DNA from: Trinickia dinghuensis
GTDB lineage: Bacteria; Pseudomonadota; Gammaproteobacteria; Burkholderiales; Burkholderiaceae
Length of the DNA: 64,000 bases
NCBI RefSeq assembly: GCF_003367175.1
Contig: NZ_QRGA01000019.1
Coordinates: 62,001-126,000 of the forward strand
Direction: 5' to 3'
A model generated the notes under the pieces. That model had not been told where the DNA came from. It saw only the letters and a list, made by a program, of their open reading frames with translations, and did not search any database. The position numbers and the translations under genes are program-made. Positions 26,979 through 36,453 of the stretch are shown one piece after another; positions within the stretch are counted from its first letter, which is position 1; each line of letters starts with the position of its first letter.

Positions 26979-29207
26979 ATGCCGCTAAGATCCTTCCTCG
27001 CCTCGTGCGCCAACTTGCGCGGCCCCGGCAACACAGCCGACGCCGCCGCCCGGGTGCGTACGCCCACCGTCCTGCAAATGGAGGCGGTGGAATGCGGCGC
27101 CGCCGCGCTGGGCATCGTGCTGGGTTTTCATGAGAAGTACGTGCCGCTGGAAGAACTGCGCATCGCTTGCGGCGTGTCCCGCGACGGCGCTAAGGCCAGC
27201 AGCGTGGTCAAGGCCGCGCGCACCTACGGTCTGACCGCGCGCGGCGCACGCCTCGAGATCGCCGATTTGCGCAAGCAAAAACTTCCCGCGATCCTGTTCT
27301 GGAATTTCAATCATTTCGTCGTGCTCGAAGGTTTCGGCAAGCGCGGCGTCTACCTCAACGACCCGGCCGGCGGCCCGCGCCAAGTCACCTACGAGGCATT
27401 CGAAAAAGCCTTCACCGGAGTGACGTTGCTGTTCGACCGCGGCCCCGACTTCGTGCCCAGCGGACGCATGCCCGGCATACTCAAGGCCCTGGTCGTGCGA
27501 CTGAGCCACGTCAAGAGCGCGCTGTGGTTCGTGATGCTGGCCAGCCTGGCGCTGGTCGTTCCCGGCGTGCTCGTCCCGGTGTTTTCGAAAGTCTTCGTCG
27601 ACAACTACCTGATCGGCCGCATGAACGGATGGATCAAACCGCTGCTGATCGGCATGGCCGGCACCGCCGCGGTGCGCGGTGTGCTGACCTGGCTGCAGCA
27701 AAAGTATCTGCTGCGGCTGGAAACGCATTTGTCGGTGACGGGCTCCAGCACCTTTTTCTGGCACATCCTGCGGCTGCCGCTCGAGTTCTTCTCGCAGCGT
27801 CACGCGGGCGACATCAGCCAGCGCGTCGAAGCCAACGACCGCGTGGCGCAGCTGTTGTCGGGCGAGCTGGCCACCAACGCCGTCAACACGGTGATGCTGG
27901 TCTTCTACCTCGCGGTCATGCTGACTTACGACTGGAGCCTGACATTGGTAGGCGTGGCACTGACGGCGCTCAACCTGATCGCCCTCAAGGCGATCGACCG
28001 GCTGCGCACGGACGGCAACATGCTGTTGTTGCAAGATCGCGGCAAACTCATGGCGGCCACGATAGGTGGCATCCAGACGATCGAAACCATCAAGGCCAGC
28101 GGTGCCGAAAACGACTTTTTCGCGCGCTGGACCGGCTACCGGGCCAAGGTCAACAACACCGAACAACGGCTGGAATTCCACACCCGCCTGCTGTCGGCAT
28201 TGCCGGGCTTGCTCAACGCACTGATCGGCGTCGCCGTTCTCGGTTTGGGCGGCGCGCAGGTCATCGCCGGGGCGATGTCCATCGGCACGCTGGTGGCATT
28301 CCAAAGCCTCATGACCAGCCTCACGACACCCGTGAGCAAGTTGATGACGCTCGCCGGCAAGTACCAGGAAGCCAAGGGCGACATGGCCAGATTGAGCGAC
28401 GTCATGCGCTACCCCATGGATCGCGATTTCGCGGAGCCCACGCAGGCCACGCCGGCCACGGACACCACGGCGACGGCCCATGCCAAATTGCGGGGCCATC
28501 TGGAGCTGCGCAACATCAGCTTCGGCTACAGCCGGCTGGAGCCCGCGCTGATCGAGGATTTCAACCTGAGCCTGGCGCCGGGACGGCGCGTAGCGTTGGT
28601 GGGCGGCTCGGGCAGCGGCAAGTCGACCGTGGCCCGCATCGTCCTGGGGCTGAATCACCCTTGGTCCGGCGAGGTCTTGTTCGACGGCGTGCCGCGCCAT
28701 CAGGTGCCGCGGCCGGTGCTGGTCGGCTCGCTGGCCGGGGTCGAGCAGGAACCCTATCTGTTCGAAGGCAGTGTGCGCGACAACCTGACACTGTGGGATT
28801 CGACGCTGCCACAAGCCGACATGATCCAGGCGGCCCGCGACGCGCTGATCCACGACGCGATCGTCGGCCGGCCCGACGGCTACGACAGCGGCGTCGGCGA
28901 GGCCGGCGCCGGATTCAGCGGCGGACAGATCCAGCGGCTGGACATCGCGCGAGCGCTGGCGGCGGGGCCCCGCATTCTGGTGCTGGACGAAGCCACCTCG
29001 GCCCTGGACCCGCTAACCGAAATGACGATCGACGCCAATATCCGCGCGCGCGGCTGCGCTTGCCTCATCATCGCGCATCGATTGTCGACGGTGCGCGATG
29101 CCGACGAAATCATCGTCATGGAGCACGGCCGTATCGTCGAACGCGGCACGCACGAAGCGCTGCTCGCCGGCAACGGTGCATACAGCAAGCTCATCAGGAG
29201 CGCTTGA
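26979..29207 (+). CDS. NHLP-type bacteriocin export ABC transporter with N-terminal C39 peptidase
   Basis: TVLQMEAVECGAAALGIVLGFHEKYVPLEELRIACGVSRDG; Walker A GGSGSGKST; FSGGQIQRLDIARAL. Confidence 0.95.
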   Translation: MPLRSFLASCANLRGPGNTADAAARVRTPTVLQMEAVECGAAALGIVLGFHEKYVPLEELRIACGVSRDGAKASSVVKAARTYGLTARGARLEIADLRKQKLPAILFWNFNHFVVLEGFGKRGVYLNDPAGGPRQVTYEAFEKAFTGVTLLFDRGPDFVPSGRMPGILKALVVRLSHVKSALWFVMLASLALVVPGVLVPVFSKVFVDNYLIGRMNGWIKPLLIGMAGTAAVRGVLTWLQQKYLLRLETHLSVTGSSTFFWHILRLPLEFFSQRHAGDISQRVEANDRVAQLLSGELATNAVNTVMLVFYLAVMLTYDWSLTLVGVALTALNLIALKAIDRLRTDGNMLLLQDRGKLMAATIGGIQTIETIKASGAENDFFARWTGYRAKVNNTEQRLEFHTRLLSALPGLLNALIGVAVLGLGGAQVIAGAMSIGTLVAFQSLMTSLTTPVSKLMTLAGKYQEAKGDMARLSDVMRYPMDRDFAEPTQATPATDTTATAHAKLRGHLELRNISFGYSRLEPALIEDFNLSLAPGRRVALVGGSGSGKSTVARIVLGLNHPWSGEVLFDGVPRHQVPRPVLVGSLAGVEQEPYLFEGSVRDNLTLWDSTLPQADMIQAARDALIHDAIVGRPDGYDSGVGEAGAGFSGGQIQRLDIARALAAGPRILVLDEATSALDPLTEMTIDANIRARGCACLIIAHRLSTVRDADEIIVMEHGRIVERGTHEALLAGNGAYSKLIRSA

Positions 29208-31456
29208 TGTCGGATACCACCACGGACACCCTAGCCGAACCCGCACGCTCGGTAGAAGCGGACCTCGGCGGCGATCCCGATGCGCTGGCCCTGCAACGTC
29301 ACCAGCGCACCGATGAACGCAATCTGAACCGCGCACTGGGCGCGATGGCCGCCCTGCTCGATGCCGGTACCCCGCCTGCGTCGGCGGACGGCGGTCCGGA
29401 GACGGTATTGGCCGCCACGTTGGCGCGCGTGCTGGCGGCAAGCGGCGTGCAGACCACCTTCAAGGCCGTCGATCCCGCGCTCGACGCATTCGACAGCTTG
29501 CGGCAACTCGCCCGGCAAGCCCGTGTCGCCACACGCAAGGTCAAGCTCGAAGGCGGACACTGGTGGCAGGAAGATGCCGGCCCCTTGCTGGGTAGTCTCA
29601 AGGACGGCGGACGGCCGGTCGCGCTGCTGCCGCAATCGGGCGGCGGCTACCGCATCGAAGATTTGGAAAGCGGCCGAGTGAGCCGGCTCGACGCGACCAG
29701 CGCGGCCGGGCTGGAGCCACACGCCTGGATGTTCTTCCGCACGTTTCCGGCCCGCGCCGTCGGCCTGCTGGATCTGTTGCGCTTCGGGCTCGTCGGCACG
29801 CGCAAGGACCGCTTGACCGTGATCGCTTGCGGGTTGCTGGGCGGACTGCTGGCGCTGTTCACGCCATTGGCGACCGGCGTGCTGGTGGACCACGTCGTTC
29901 CGGATGCGCGCAGCAGCGAACTGGTGCAGTTGGTGCTGTTGCTGATCACGGCGACCTTGGGCGTGGCCGCGTTCGAACTAGTGCGGGGCTGGTCTGCCCT
30001 CCGTATCGAGGGACGTCTGAGCGTGGCCGCCGAATCGGCCATCATCGAGCGTCTGATCAGCCTGCCCGCGCCGTTCTTCCGGAACTACGCGGCCGGCGAC
30101 CTGGCGCAGCGCGCGCTGTCGATCAACAGCATCTTGCAACTGATCTCTCATGCCACCCAGTCCGCGGTGCTGAGCTGGATGTTCGGCTTGTTCAGCTTCA
30201 TCTACATGTTCGTGTTGAGCTGGCAATTGGGGCTGGTCGCGACCGCACTGGTGGCGCTCGTCGTGCTGGTGACGGTCGGCTTCAATCTCTGGCGGCTGCG
30301 GATCGAGCGGCGCCTGTTCGCCTTGCAGGGTACCGTCGCGAGCCGGGTGTTGCAGATCTTGGGCGGCATCGGCAAGCTGCGCGTCGGTGGCGCGGAAAAC
30401 CGCGCCTTCGTCTTGTGGGCAAGGGACTTCACCCGCCAAAAACAGCTCGGCATGGCCGTGCGCGCACTCGGCAACGTCCTTGAAGTATTCAATGCCAGCT
30501 TCGTCGTCATCGCCTCCGGCACGCTGTTCGCGGCCATCACGTGGTTCCGCGGCGACGTCACCACCGGTCTGTTCGTCGCCTTCAACACGGCCTTCATCCA
30601 ATGCCTCACGGCAACGCTGGCACTAGCCGCCGCACTGACCGAATCGCTCGGCGCGATACCGTTGTACGAACGCGCCCGGCCAATCCTCCTCACCTCGCCC
30701 GAAGAACAAGCCTCGCAAGCGCAAGCCGGCCCGCTGCAAGGTAACATCGACATCAGCCGAGTCACGTTCAGTTATGCCAAGGAAGGCCCGCCGGTCCTCG
30801 ATGACATTTCCCTGCACGTGTCCCAGGGCGAATTCGTTGCCGTGGTCGGGCCGTCCGGCTCCGGTAAGTCGACGCTGTTCAGGCTCTTGCTGGGTTTCGA
30901 ACAGCCGGCATCGGGGGCGGTCTATTACGACGGGCAGGACCTCGCGGGGCTGGATGCCGGATCGGTGCGCCGGCAACTCGGCGTGGTGCTGCAAAACGGC
31001 AAGTTGATGCCGGGCGATATTTTCACGAACATCGTCGGTTCCGCGCCCCGAACCCTGGACCAAGCCTGGGAAGCGGCGCGCATGGCGGGCATGGATGAGG
31101 ATATCCGCGCCATGCCCATGGGCATGCATACGGTGATCGCCGAAGGCATGAATACGATTTCGGGCGGCCAGCGTCAGCGCTTGATGATCGCCAGGGCGCT
31201 GGTCAACCGGCCCGCCGTGCTGCTGTTCGACGAAGCCACCAGCGCACTCGACAACCAGACCCAGGCCATCGTGACAGAAAGCATCGGCCGGCTGGGCGCC
31301 ACCCGCATCGTGATCGCGCACCGGCTATCGACTATTCGGCAAGCAGATCGTATCGTCGTCATCGATGCTGGCAAGGTGGTCGAGACGGGAAGTTACGACG
31401 CGCTAATCGCCTTGAACGGCCATTTCGCAGCACTGGCAAAGAGACAGCAACTGTGA
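29207..31456 (+). CDS. NHLP-type bacteriocin export ABC transporter permease/ATPase, second subunit
   Basis: MSDTTTDTLAEPARS...; Walker A GPSGSGKST; SGGQRQRLMIARALVNRPAVLLFDEATSALD; stop-start overlap with previous gene. Confidence 0.94.
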   Translation: MSDTTTDTLAEPARSVEADLGGDPDALALQRHQRTDERNLNRALGAMAALLDAGTPPASADGGPETVLAATLARVLAASGVQTTFKAVDPALDAFDSLRQLARQARVATRKVKLEGGHWWQEDAGPLLGSLKDGGRPVALLPQSGGGYRIEDLESGRVSRLDATSAAGLEPHAWMFFRTFPARAVGLLDLLRFGLVGTRKDRLTVIACGLLGGLLALFTPLATGVLVDHVVPDARSSELVQLVLLLITATLGVAAFELVRGWSALRIEGRLSVAAESAIIERLISLPAPFFRNYAAGDLAQRALSINSILQLISHATQSAVLSWMFGLFSFIYMFVLSWQLGLVATALVALVVLVTVGFNLWRLRIERRLFALQGTVASRVLQILGGIGKLRVGGAENRAFVLWARDFTRQKQLGMAVRALGNVLEVFNASFVVIASGTLFAAITWFRGDVTTGLFVAFNTAFIQCLTATLALAAALTESLGAIPLYERARPILLTSPEEQASQAQAGPLQGNIDISRVTFSYAKEGPPVLDDISLHVSQGEFVAVVGPSGSGKSTLFRLLLGFEQPASGAVYYDGQDLAGLDAGSVRRQLGVVLQNGKLMPGDIFTNIVGSAPRTLDQAWEAARMAGMDEDIRAMPMGMHTVIAEGMNTISGGQRQRLMIARALVNRPAVLLFDEATSALDNQTQAIVTESIGRLGATRIVIAHRLSTIRQADRIVVIDAGKVVETGSYDALIALNGHFAALAKRQQL

Positions 31457-31833
31457 ACGATATCTCGTGCGAGACATTTCTGGCGCTGGTTTGCGATCAA
31501 CTCGACGGCGCACCGCTTGCTGCGGATCCGGCATCGATGGAAGCCCATCTGCTTGCGTGCCGTGAATGCCGGGAGGATGCGGCGAAGCTGATGAAGGACG
31601 ATGCGTTGCTCAAAGCACTGCGAGACACCGAATCGGCGGCGCTGGAGAAGGCGCAGGCAACGTCTCAGTCGCTCGATGATCCGCTGATTCAACGCATCGT
31701 CGAGCGCCTGCAAGGCCTCCCGACCTATTCGTCGAACCCCGACGGCAGCCGCGATTTGACCGATCAGGAACTGGAATGGTTGTCGGCCGCCGGCACGGCG
31801 ATACCGCCGGATTGGCCCGTCACCAAGAAATAG
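31453..31833 (+). CDS. Small zf-HC2-like (anti-sigma-type zinc-binding) protein without obvious TM segment
   Basis: MEAHLLACRECREDAAKLMKDD (HxxxCxxC). Confidence 0.65.
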   Translation: MNDISCETFLALVCDQLDGAPLAADPASMEAHLLACRECREDAAKLMKDDALLKALRDTESAALEKAQATSQSLDDPLIQRIVERLQGLPTYSSNPDGSRDLTDQELEWLSAAGTAIPPDWPVTKK

Positions 31834-31848
31834 CGCCTCGGCAATCGC

Positions 31849-34104
31849 TCAAATGAAGATGGGAATCGGATTGAGCGCTTCTTCGGGTAGCGGCTTGTCG
31901 AGCCACCCCATCCGCACCGGCACGTCGTACAAGCGACCCGGCGCGAAGCGCGCCCAGAAATGCCTCAGCCCGGGCACCACCACCTTGGCGACGGGCATGC
32001 CGATATCGGGCCGGGTCTGGTTCAAGACCAGCATTTCCATCCCCTTGCTTTCGACGATGCCGCGGCAATGATGGATGTCCTGCAGGAATTCGCCACTGTG
32101 CTGCACTGGATAGTCGCCTAGGCACTTAAGCCGTTGCTCGGGGTCGGCCGCCATGTACGGCTGATTGGCCGTGGTGGCGTGATTCAGCCAGTTCAAGAGA
32201 TCCGTGTCCTGCGCGTGCAGGGCCGCCCCCTCCATCGCATTGGCGGCGTCGGCCAACCCGATCATCTGATTCATTTCAGCGAAGGCGCGCTGCAAAGCAA
32301 TGCGCGCATCCAGATGACAGCCCAGGCCGAACAGGATCTGTTCCGGTTCGCCCTCCGCCAACTTCGACACCGCGACAAAAGCGGGAATCCCCAAGTCGGA
32401 AGTCACGTCCAGGGCCCAGATCCGGCGTTGATATCGCTGGCGGTAGTGTTCTTGCATTCGCAGCAAGAAAGGCTCGCGGAAAGACGCGATGTCCACCCCC
32501 GGCCTCGATAGCCGGTTGTACCACCAAAGCGCCACCGCATCGCGTTCCACCAGTTCGAAGAACCCCTGCAAGATCGCCTCTTCCAGCGTATTGCCGGATG
32601 CGTTCCCGTTCGAGCACCCGGCGCTGTAAAAGCGAGGGTCACCGTCTTTTGCCGGCGCCTGATAATAGGCCAGTTGCGTCGGCACATACTTGTGGCGCTG
32701 TGCCGTGAGCGACCACAGCGGCGTCCAATCGATGGCCACATCGTCGTCCAGCCACTCGGGAACGTTATTGAAATGCGAGTGCTTGGCGTTCCAGACAGCG
32801 CGCTCGGCATACTGGCGTTGACTGTAAAACATGATGTCGCGAGGATGAATTGCCTCGCCTTCTTTCCAATCGCTGAAGGCGCACGTACGGCGCAATTCGG
32901 TGCCGGTGAATTCGCCGCTGTAGCGCTCGATGGCCTCGCACAATGCACTGGTCTTGGCTTGGGTTTCCGATACGCCCTTGCCCGCGCTGGCGCTGCGCAA
33001 ACCCTGCTTGAGCTGCTGCACGTGTTCGAGTTTGACGGCGCTGTTGTGGCCCGCCATGTAGACGTGGGCGATCCCATCCGCACTCGAGACCGGCTCCAAT
33101 CGCGACACCACACCGGTAATCGGACTGATCAGGTGTTCGTATTTCTTCAGCGTCTCTTCCGGCGCCACGCTGCGATGGCCGCCATCCCGCACGAAGCCGG
33201 CGGTCCCGGGGCTGAGTCGCAAAGCCTGCAAGGTAGGCTCGTCCGCCGAGCCGCAAGCCGGGCAATACGGATGGCGCACGAGGGCGTGCGCGTGCGGGAC
33301 GAACCCGCTCCAACGCAAACTGCGCATGCTGTCGCGCAATCCGGTGGCGACGCCCGCCAGAAACTGCGCCGCCGCGGTGGCCGCCATGCTCGACGCGGCG
33401 GCCTGGGTGGTCGGCAGCATGCTTTGCGCGGTCAGCGGAAAAAGCGACAGCGGGTCTTTCTGCGCGACGAAGCCGTGTCCGATACGATTGCGCGCCAGAC
33501 GCTGGCGCAGGCATGCCCAGCATGCGCCTTGGCCGGGCTCGAACAAAGGGCCCAGCCACAATTCCGGCCCCGTCACGCGCGCGAGCAGCCACGGCTGGTT
33601 TGCCTGCAAGGCATCGGCATTGATAGCGGCCAGTTCGGGGCGAAGATAATCGTCCGTCAGCACGACCAGCAAATCGGCGTGCTCGGGCGGCGCCACGGGA
33701 ATCGACATCGCATCGAGCGCGGCGCGCAAGCCGGCGACATCCGCCATGCCGAGGCTGCGCAGCGCCACCGATTTCCCCTGCAACGCCGCCTGCGCCGAAG
33801 CGGCGTCGACACCCGCAGCCTGCCAGAACGCCGCGACGGAGGGCTCAATCTCCGGCGTGGCTTCCACCACATGCCCTTGCTCGTGCAATTGGCCGATGGC
33901 GTAGTACACCCTGGCCGCATCGACCGCGCCGGCCAGGGCGTCGACGATCTCATCGGTACTGCGATGGCCGTCGATCAACGGAACGATTTTTTCGTAAGGC
34001 GTGCCGGTCAAGGCCCAGATATTGTCTTCCGAGAGTATCAGCGCCCCCTCTCCCGAGATGGATGCCGCGTGAAGATGGGCTTTGTAGGTAGGCACTTTAA
34101 TCAT
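31849..34104 (-). CDS. TOMM cyclodehydratase: fused E1-like leader-binding and YcaO domains
   Basis: CWACLRQRL and YCPACGSADE Zn motifs; SETQAKTSALCEAIERYSGEF; SNGNASGNTLEEAILQGFFELVERDAVALWWYNRLSRP; C terminus NPIPIFI. Confidence 0.93.
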   Translation of the reverse strand: MIKVPTYKAHLHAASISGEGALILSEDNIWALTGTPYEKIVPLIDGHRSTDEIVDALAGAVDAARVYYAIGQLHEQGHVVEATPEIEPSVAAFWQAAGVDAASAQAALQGKSVALRSLGMADVAGLRAALDAMSIPVAPPEHADLLVVLTDDYLRPELAAINADALQANQPWLLARVTGPELWLGPLFEPGQGACWACLRQRLARNRIGHGFVAQKDPLSLFPLTAQSMLPTTQAAASSMAATAAAQFLAGVATGLRDSMRSLRWSGFVPHAHALVRHPYCPACGSADEPTLQALRLSPGTAGFVRDGGHRSVAPEETLKKYEHLISPITGVVSRLEPVSSADGIAHVYMAGHNSAVKLEHVQQLKQGLRSASAGKGVSETQAKTSALCEAIERYSGEFTGTELRRTCAFSDWKEGEAIHPRDIMFYSQRQYAERAVWNAKHSHFNNVPEWLDDDVAIDWTPLWSLTAQRHKYVPTQLAYYQAPAKDGDPRFYSAGCSNGNASGNTLEEAILQGFFELVERDAVALWWYNRLSRPGVDIASFREPFLLRMQEHYRQRYQRRIWALDVTSDLGIPAFVAVSKLAEGEPEQILFGLGCHLDARIALQRAFAEMNQMIGLADAANAMEGAALHAQDTDLLNWLNHATTANQPYMAADPEQRLKCLGDYPVQHSGEFLQDIHHCRGIVESKGMEMLVLNQTRPDIGMPVAKVVVPGLRHFWARFAPGRLYDVPVRMGWLDKPLPEEALNPIPIFI

Positions 34105-34182
34105 GAGGCTTCGCAAAAGACGATCGAGGCTAGCACTGAGCGGGAAATCAGGATGCTGGACGCGCATGCGCCCAGCGTGCTC

Positions 34183-34452
34183 TTATCGACACGGAAAGGT
34201 GGCGAAGCAGAAACCGCCGCCAGCCACGACGTCCAGTTGCTCGTCGCTCAGTTCCGTCGGACTAGCGGGAATGACCAGATTGAGAGTCTGTGCCGTATCT
34301 TCAACCGCCTTGACGGTCACGCCGGCAGGCACCGCCACGCCTTCGGCCGTAAGCGTCGCCACCGGGTCGGCCAGCAGCTTCTGTTTGAATGCATCGTCCG
34401 CCCAGCATTTGGCGATGATCTTTCCCATTTCTTTAGCGCGTTGGTCATTCAT
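34183..34452 (-). CDS. NHLP (nitrile hydratase-like leader) TOMM precursor peptide; predicted core GFCFATFPCR
   Basis: MNDQRAKEMGKIIAKCWADDAFKQKLLADPVATLTAEGVAVPAGVTVKAVEDTAQTLNLVIPASPTELSDEQLDVVAGGGFCFATFPCR; RBS AAGGAG upstream. Confidence 0.93.
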   Translation of the reverse strand: MNDQRAKEMGKIIAKCWADDAFKQKLLADPVATLTAEGVAVPAGVTVKAVEDTAQTLNLVIPASPTELSDEQLDVVAGGGFCFATFPCR

Positions 34453-34721
34453 GATGTGCTCCTTTTCCTTCTGGGTTGGTAAAACTTGGGTTGGCGTTTC
34501 GTGAGTAACGGGCGGCGCAAAAAAGATCTTGGAACTACGCAAAAACGTCTGTGGGGGCGAAGCGTTTCGCGTTGAACATGATCTTGGTCCGTCAATTTTT
34601 TGTTTTCTTATCAGGACTTAGGAAGCCATGCTCGACTCGAGCGGCGGCCGGCTCCCCACCATGCAATGTGCGTGGTGCATGATTCCCTACCCCGTGGATT
34701 TTGATTTTTAAGACGCGCACG

Positions 34722-34769
34722 AGTATAGAGACGTGAGGCGTGGCTTGCTGTAGCACAAACGCGCTACAT
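34722..34769 (-). promoter_or_regulatory. Putative operator-promoter B: 22-bp palindrome, 20-nt gap, TATACT
   Basis: Reverse strand ATGTAGCGCGTTTGTGCTACAG, 20/22 identical to operator A; TATACT at 34727-34722, same 20-nt spacing. Confidence 0.6.
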
Positions 34770-35001
34770 AGGCCGGTCGCTCCATCATTGGGGCCGCCCT
34801 CACGAGCGATACCGCCGGATCGACTAAGCGAGGCTATCCGCTGTGAGTTGTAAAGACACGCTCCGCGAAGCGAGGACATACCTGCGGGAAGCGTTCGCGG
34901 CGAAAGCCGAGGAATTCAGCACGTATGCGGTCATGCTGGAGGAGGAGGACGAAGCGCGACTCACCGAGGTTCGCAACGACCGGCGCTAGTCACATCCGCG
35001 C

Positions 35002-35040
35002 AAAAAAAAACGGGCTACGCAAACATCGCGTAACCCGTTT
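35002..35040 (-). terminator. Rho-independent terminator of tRNA-Thr
   Basis: Hairpin AAACGGGTTACGC/GCGTAGCCCGTTT on - strand followed by T run. Confidence 0.8.
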
Positions 35041-35048
35041 ATCGCATA

Positions 35049-35124
<76 letters not shown>

Positions 35125-35143
35125 GTGAGTCGGCGATTCTACT

Positions 35144-35656
35144 TCATTTCACGACTTTGAGGTGACCTTTACCGCCGCCGCCCTTACCGCCGTCGTCGTC
35201 GGTGCGCGGACGGTTAGCATCGCCGCTTCCCTCCGGCGCACGCGGCGCGCTCTCGCGCGGCAACGTTGCGTCGGATTCGGAATCGGCCGCTTCCTGAACC
35301 TCGCTGCTCGCCACAGGCCCGCTTTGCGCGGCGCCCGTCGCGGGCTCGACGGGAAATGCCATGCCCTGCCCGTTCTCGCGCGCATAGATCGCCAGCACGT
35401 TCGTCACCTGCACTTCGATCTTATGCACCTTGCCCGAAAACCGCGCGCTGAACTCGATCCATTCGTTGCCCATCTGCAACTGGCTCGTCGCCTCGAAGCT
35501 GATGTTCAACACGATCTCGTCGTTATGCACGAACTGACGCGGCACGCGTGTCTGGTTATCCACGCGCACCGCGATATGCGGCGTATAGCCGTTGTCCGTG
35601 CACCATTCGTACAACGCACGCAGCAGATAAGGCTTAGTCGAAATTTCTTGCATCAA
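35144..35656 (-). CDS. sspB: ClpXP protease specificity-enhancing factor SspB
   Basis: STKPYLLRALYEWCTDNGYTPHIAVRVDNQTRVPRQFVHNDEIVLNIS. Confidence 0.94.
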   Translation of the reverse strand: MMQEISTKPYLLRALYEWCTDNGYTPHIAVRVDNQTRVPRQFVHNDEIVLNISFEATSQLQMGNEWIEFSARFSGKVHKIEVQVTNVLAIYARENGQGMAFPVEPATGAAQSGPVASSEVQEAADSESDATLPRESAPRAPEGSGDANRPRTDDDGGKGGGGKGHLKVVK

Positions 35657-35740
35657 CTGTCCTCATACGAAGCTCGGCAGCGCCGCCCATGCAATGCTGC
35701 AACAAGCGCATGGAGCACGAGCGGCGCCTCCGAACTCGAC

Positions 35741-36352
35741 TTACCGGCGCATCACCTTTTCCGAGGGCGTCAGCGCCTCGATATACGCCGGCCGGCTGAA
35801 GATACGCTCGGCGTACTTCATCAGCGGCGCGGCATTCTTCGACAACTCGATCCCGTAGTGGTCGAGGCGCCACAGCAGCGGGGCGATCGCCACGTCGAGC
35901 ATCGAGAACTCTTCGCCGAGCATGTACTTGTTCTTCAAGAAGATCGGCGCCAATTGCGTCAGCCGATCGCGGATCGCCAGACGCGCCTTCTCATGATTCT
36001 TTTCCGCGGCCTTGCCCTTCTCGTTCTCGAGCGTGCCGACGTGAACGAACAACTCCTTCTCGAAGTTGAGCAGGAACAAGCGCGCACGCGCACGCTGCAC
36101 CGGATCGGCCGGCATCAGTTGCGGATGCGGGAAGCGCTCGTCGATGTACTCGTTGATGATGTTCGATTCGTACAAGATCAGGTCACGCTCGACCAGAATC
36201 GGCACCTGACCGTACGGATTCATCACGGCGATGTCTTCCGGCTTGTTGAACAGGTCGACGTCGCGAATCTCGAAGTCCATGCCCTTTTCGAACAACACCA
36301 GCCGGCAACGCTGGGAAAACGGGCAAGTTGTGCCGGAATACAAAACCATCAT
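35741..36352 (-). CDS. sspA: Stringent starvation protein A (GST-like)
   Basis: MMVLYSGTTCPFSQRCRLVLFEKGMDFEIRDVDLFNKPEDIAVMNPYGQVPILVERD. Confidence 0.95.
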   Translation of the reverse strand: MMVLYSGTTCPFSQRCRLVLFEKGMDFEIRDVDLFNKPEDIAVMNPYGQVPILVERDLILYESNIINEYIDERFPHPQLMPADPVQRARARLFLLNFEKELFVHVGTLENEKGKAAEKNHEKARLAIRDRLTQLAPIFLKNKYMLGEEFSMLDVAIAPLLWRLDHYGIELSKNAAPLMKYAERIFSRPAYIEALTPSEKVMRR

Positions 36353-36453
36353 GTCTAAAGTTTCCTCAAAAAGCTGAAGGGCCAGCTCGCCGGAGCGCCC
36401 GCCCGTTTGGCGGGAACTCCCTTGCGCCGGCCCCACACCGTGTCACGGCGTGT

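Noticed and set aside
26985-28853. 622-aa - strand ORF opposite the C39 ABC exporter
   Set aside because: Shadow ORF; Gln/His/Arg-rich and no recognisable domain.
27524-29206. Upstream part of the 1310-aa ORF ending at 31456
   Set aside because: Out-of-frame reading of the C39 exporter gene; true start of the second ABC gene is ATG at 29207.
32674-34482. 602-aa + strand ORF opposite the cyclodehydratase and precursor
   Set aside because: Antisense to well-supported TOMM genes; no domain signature.
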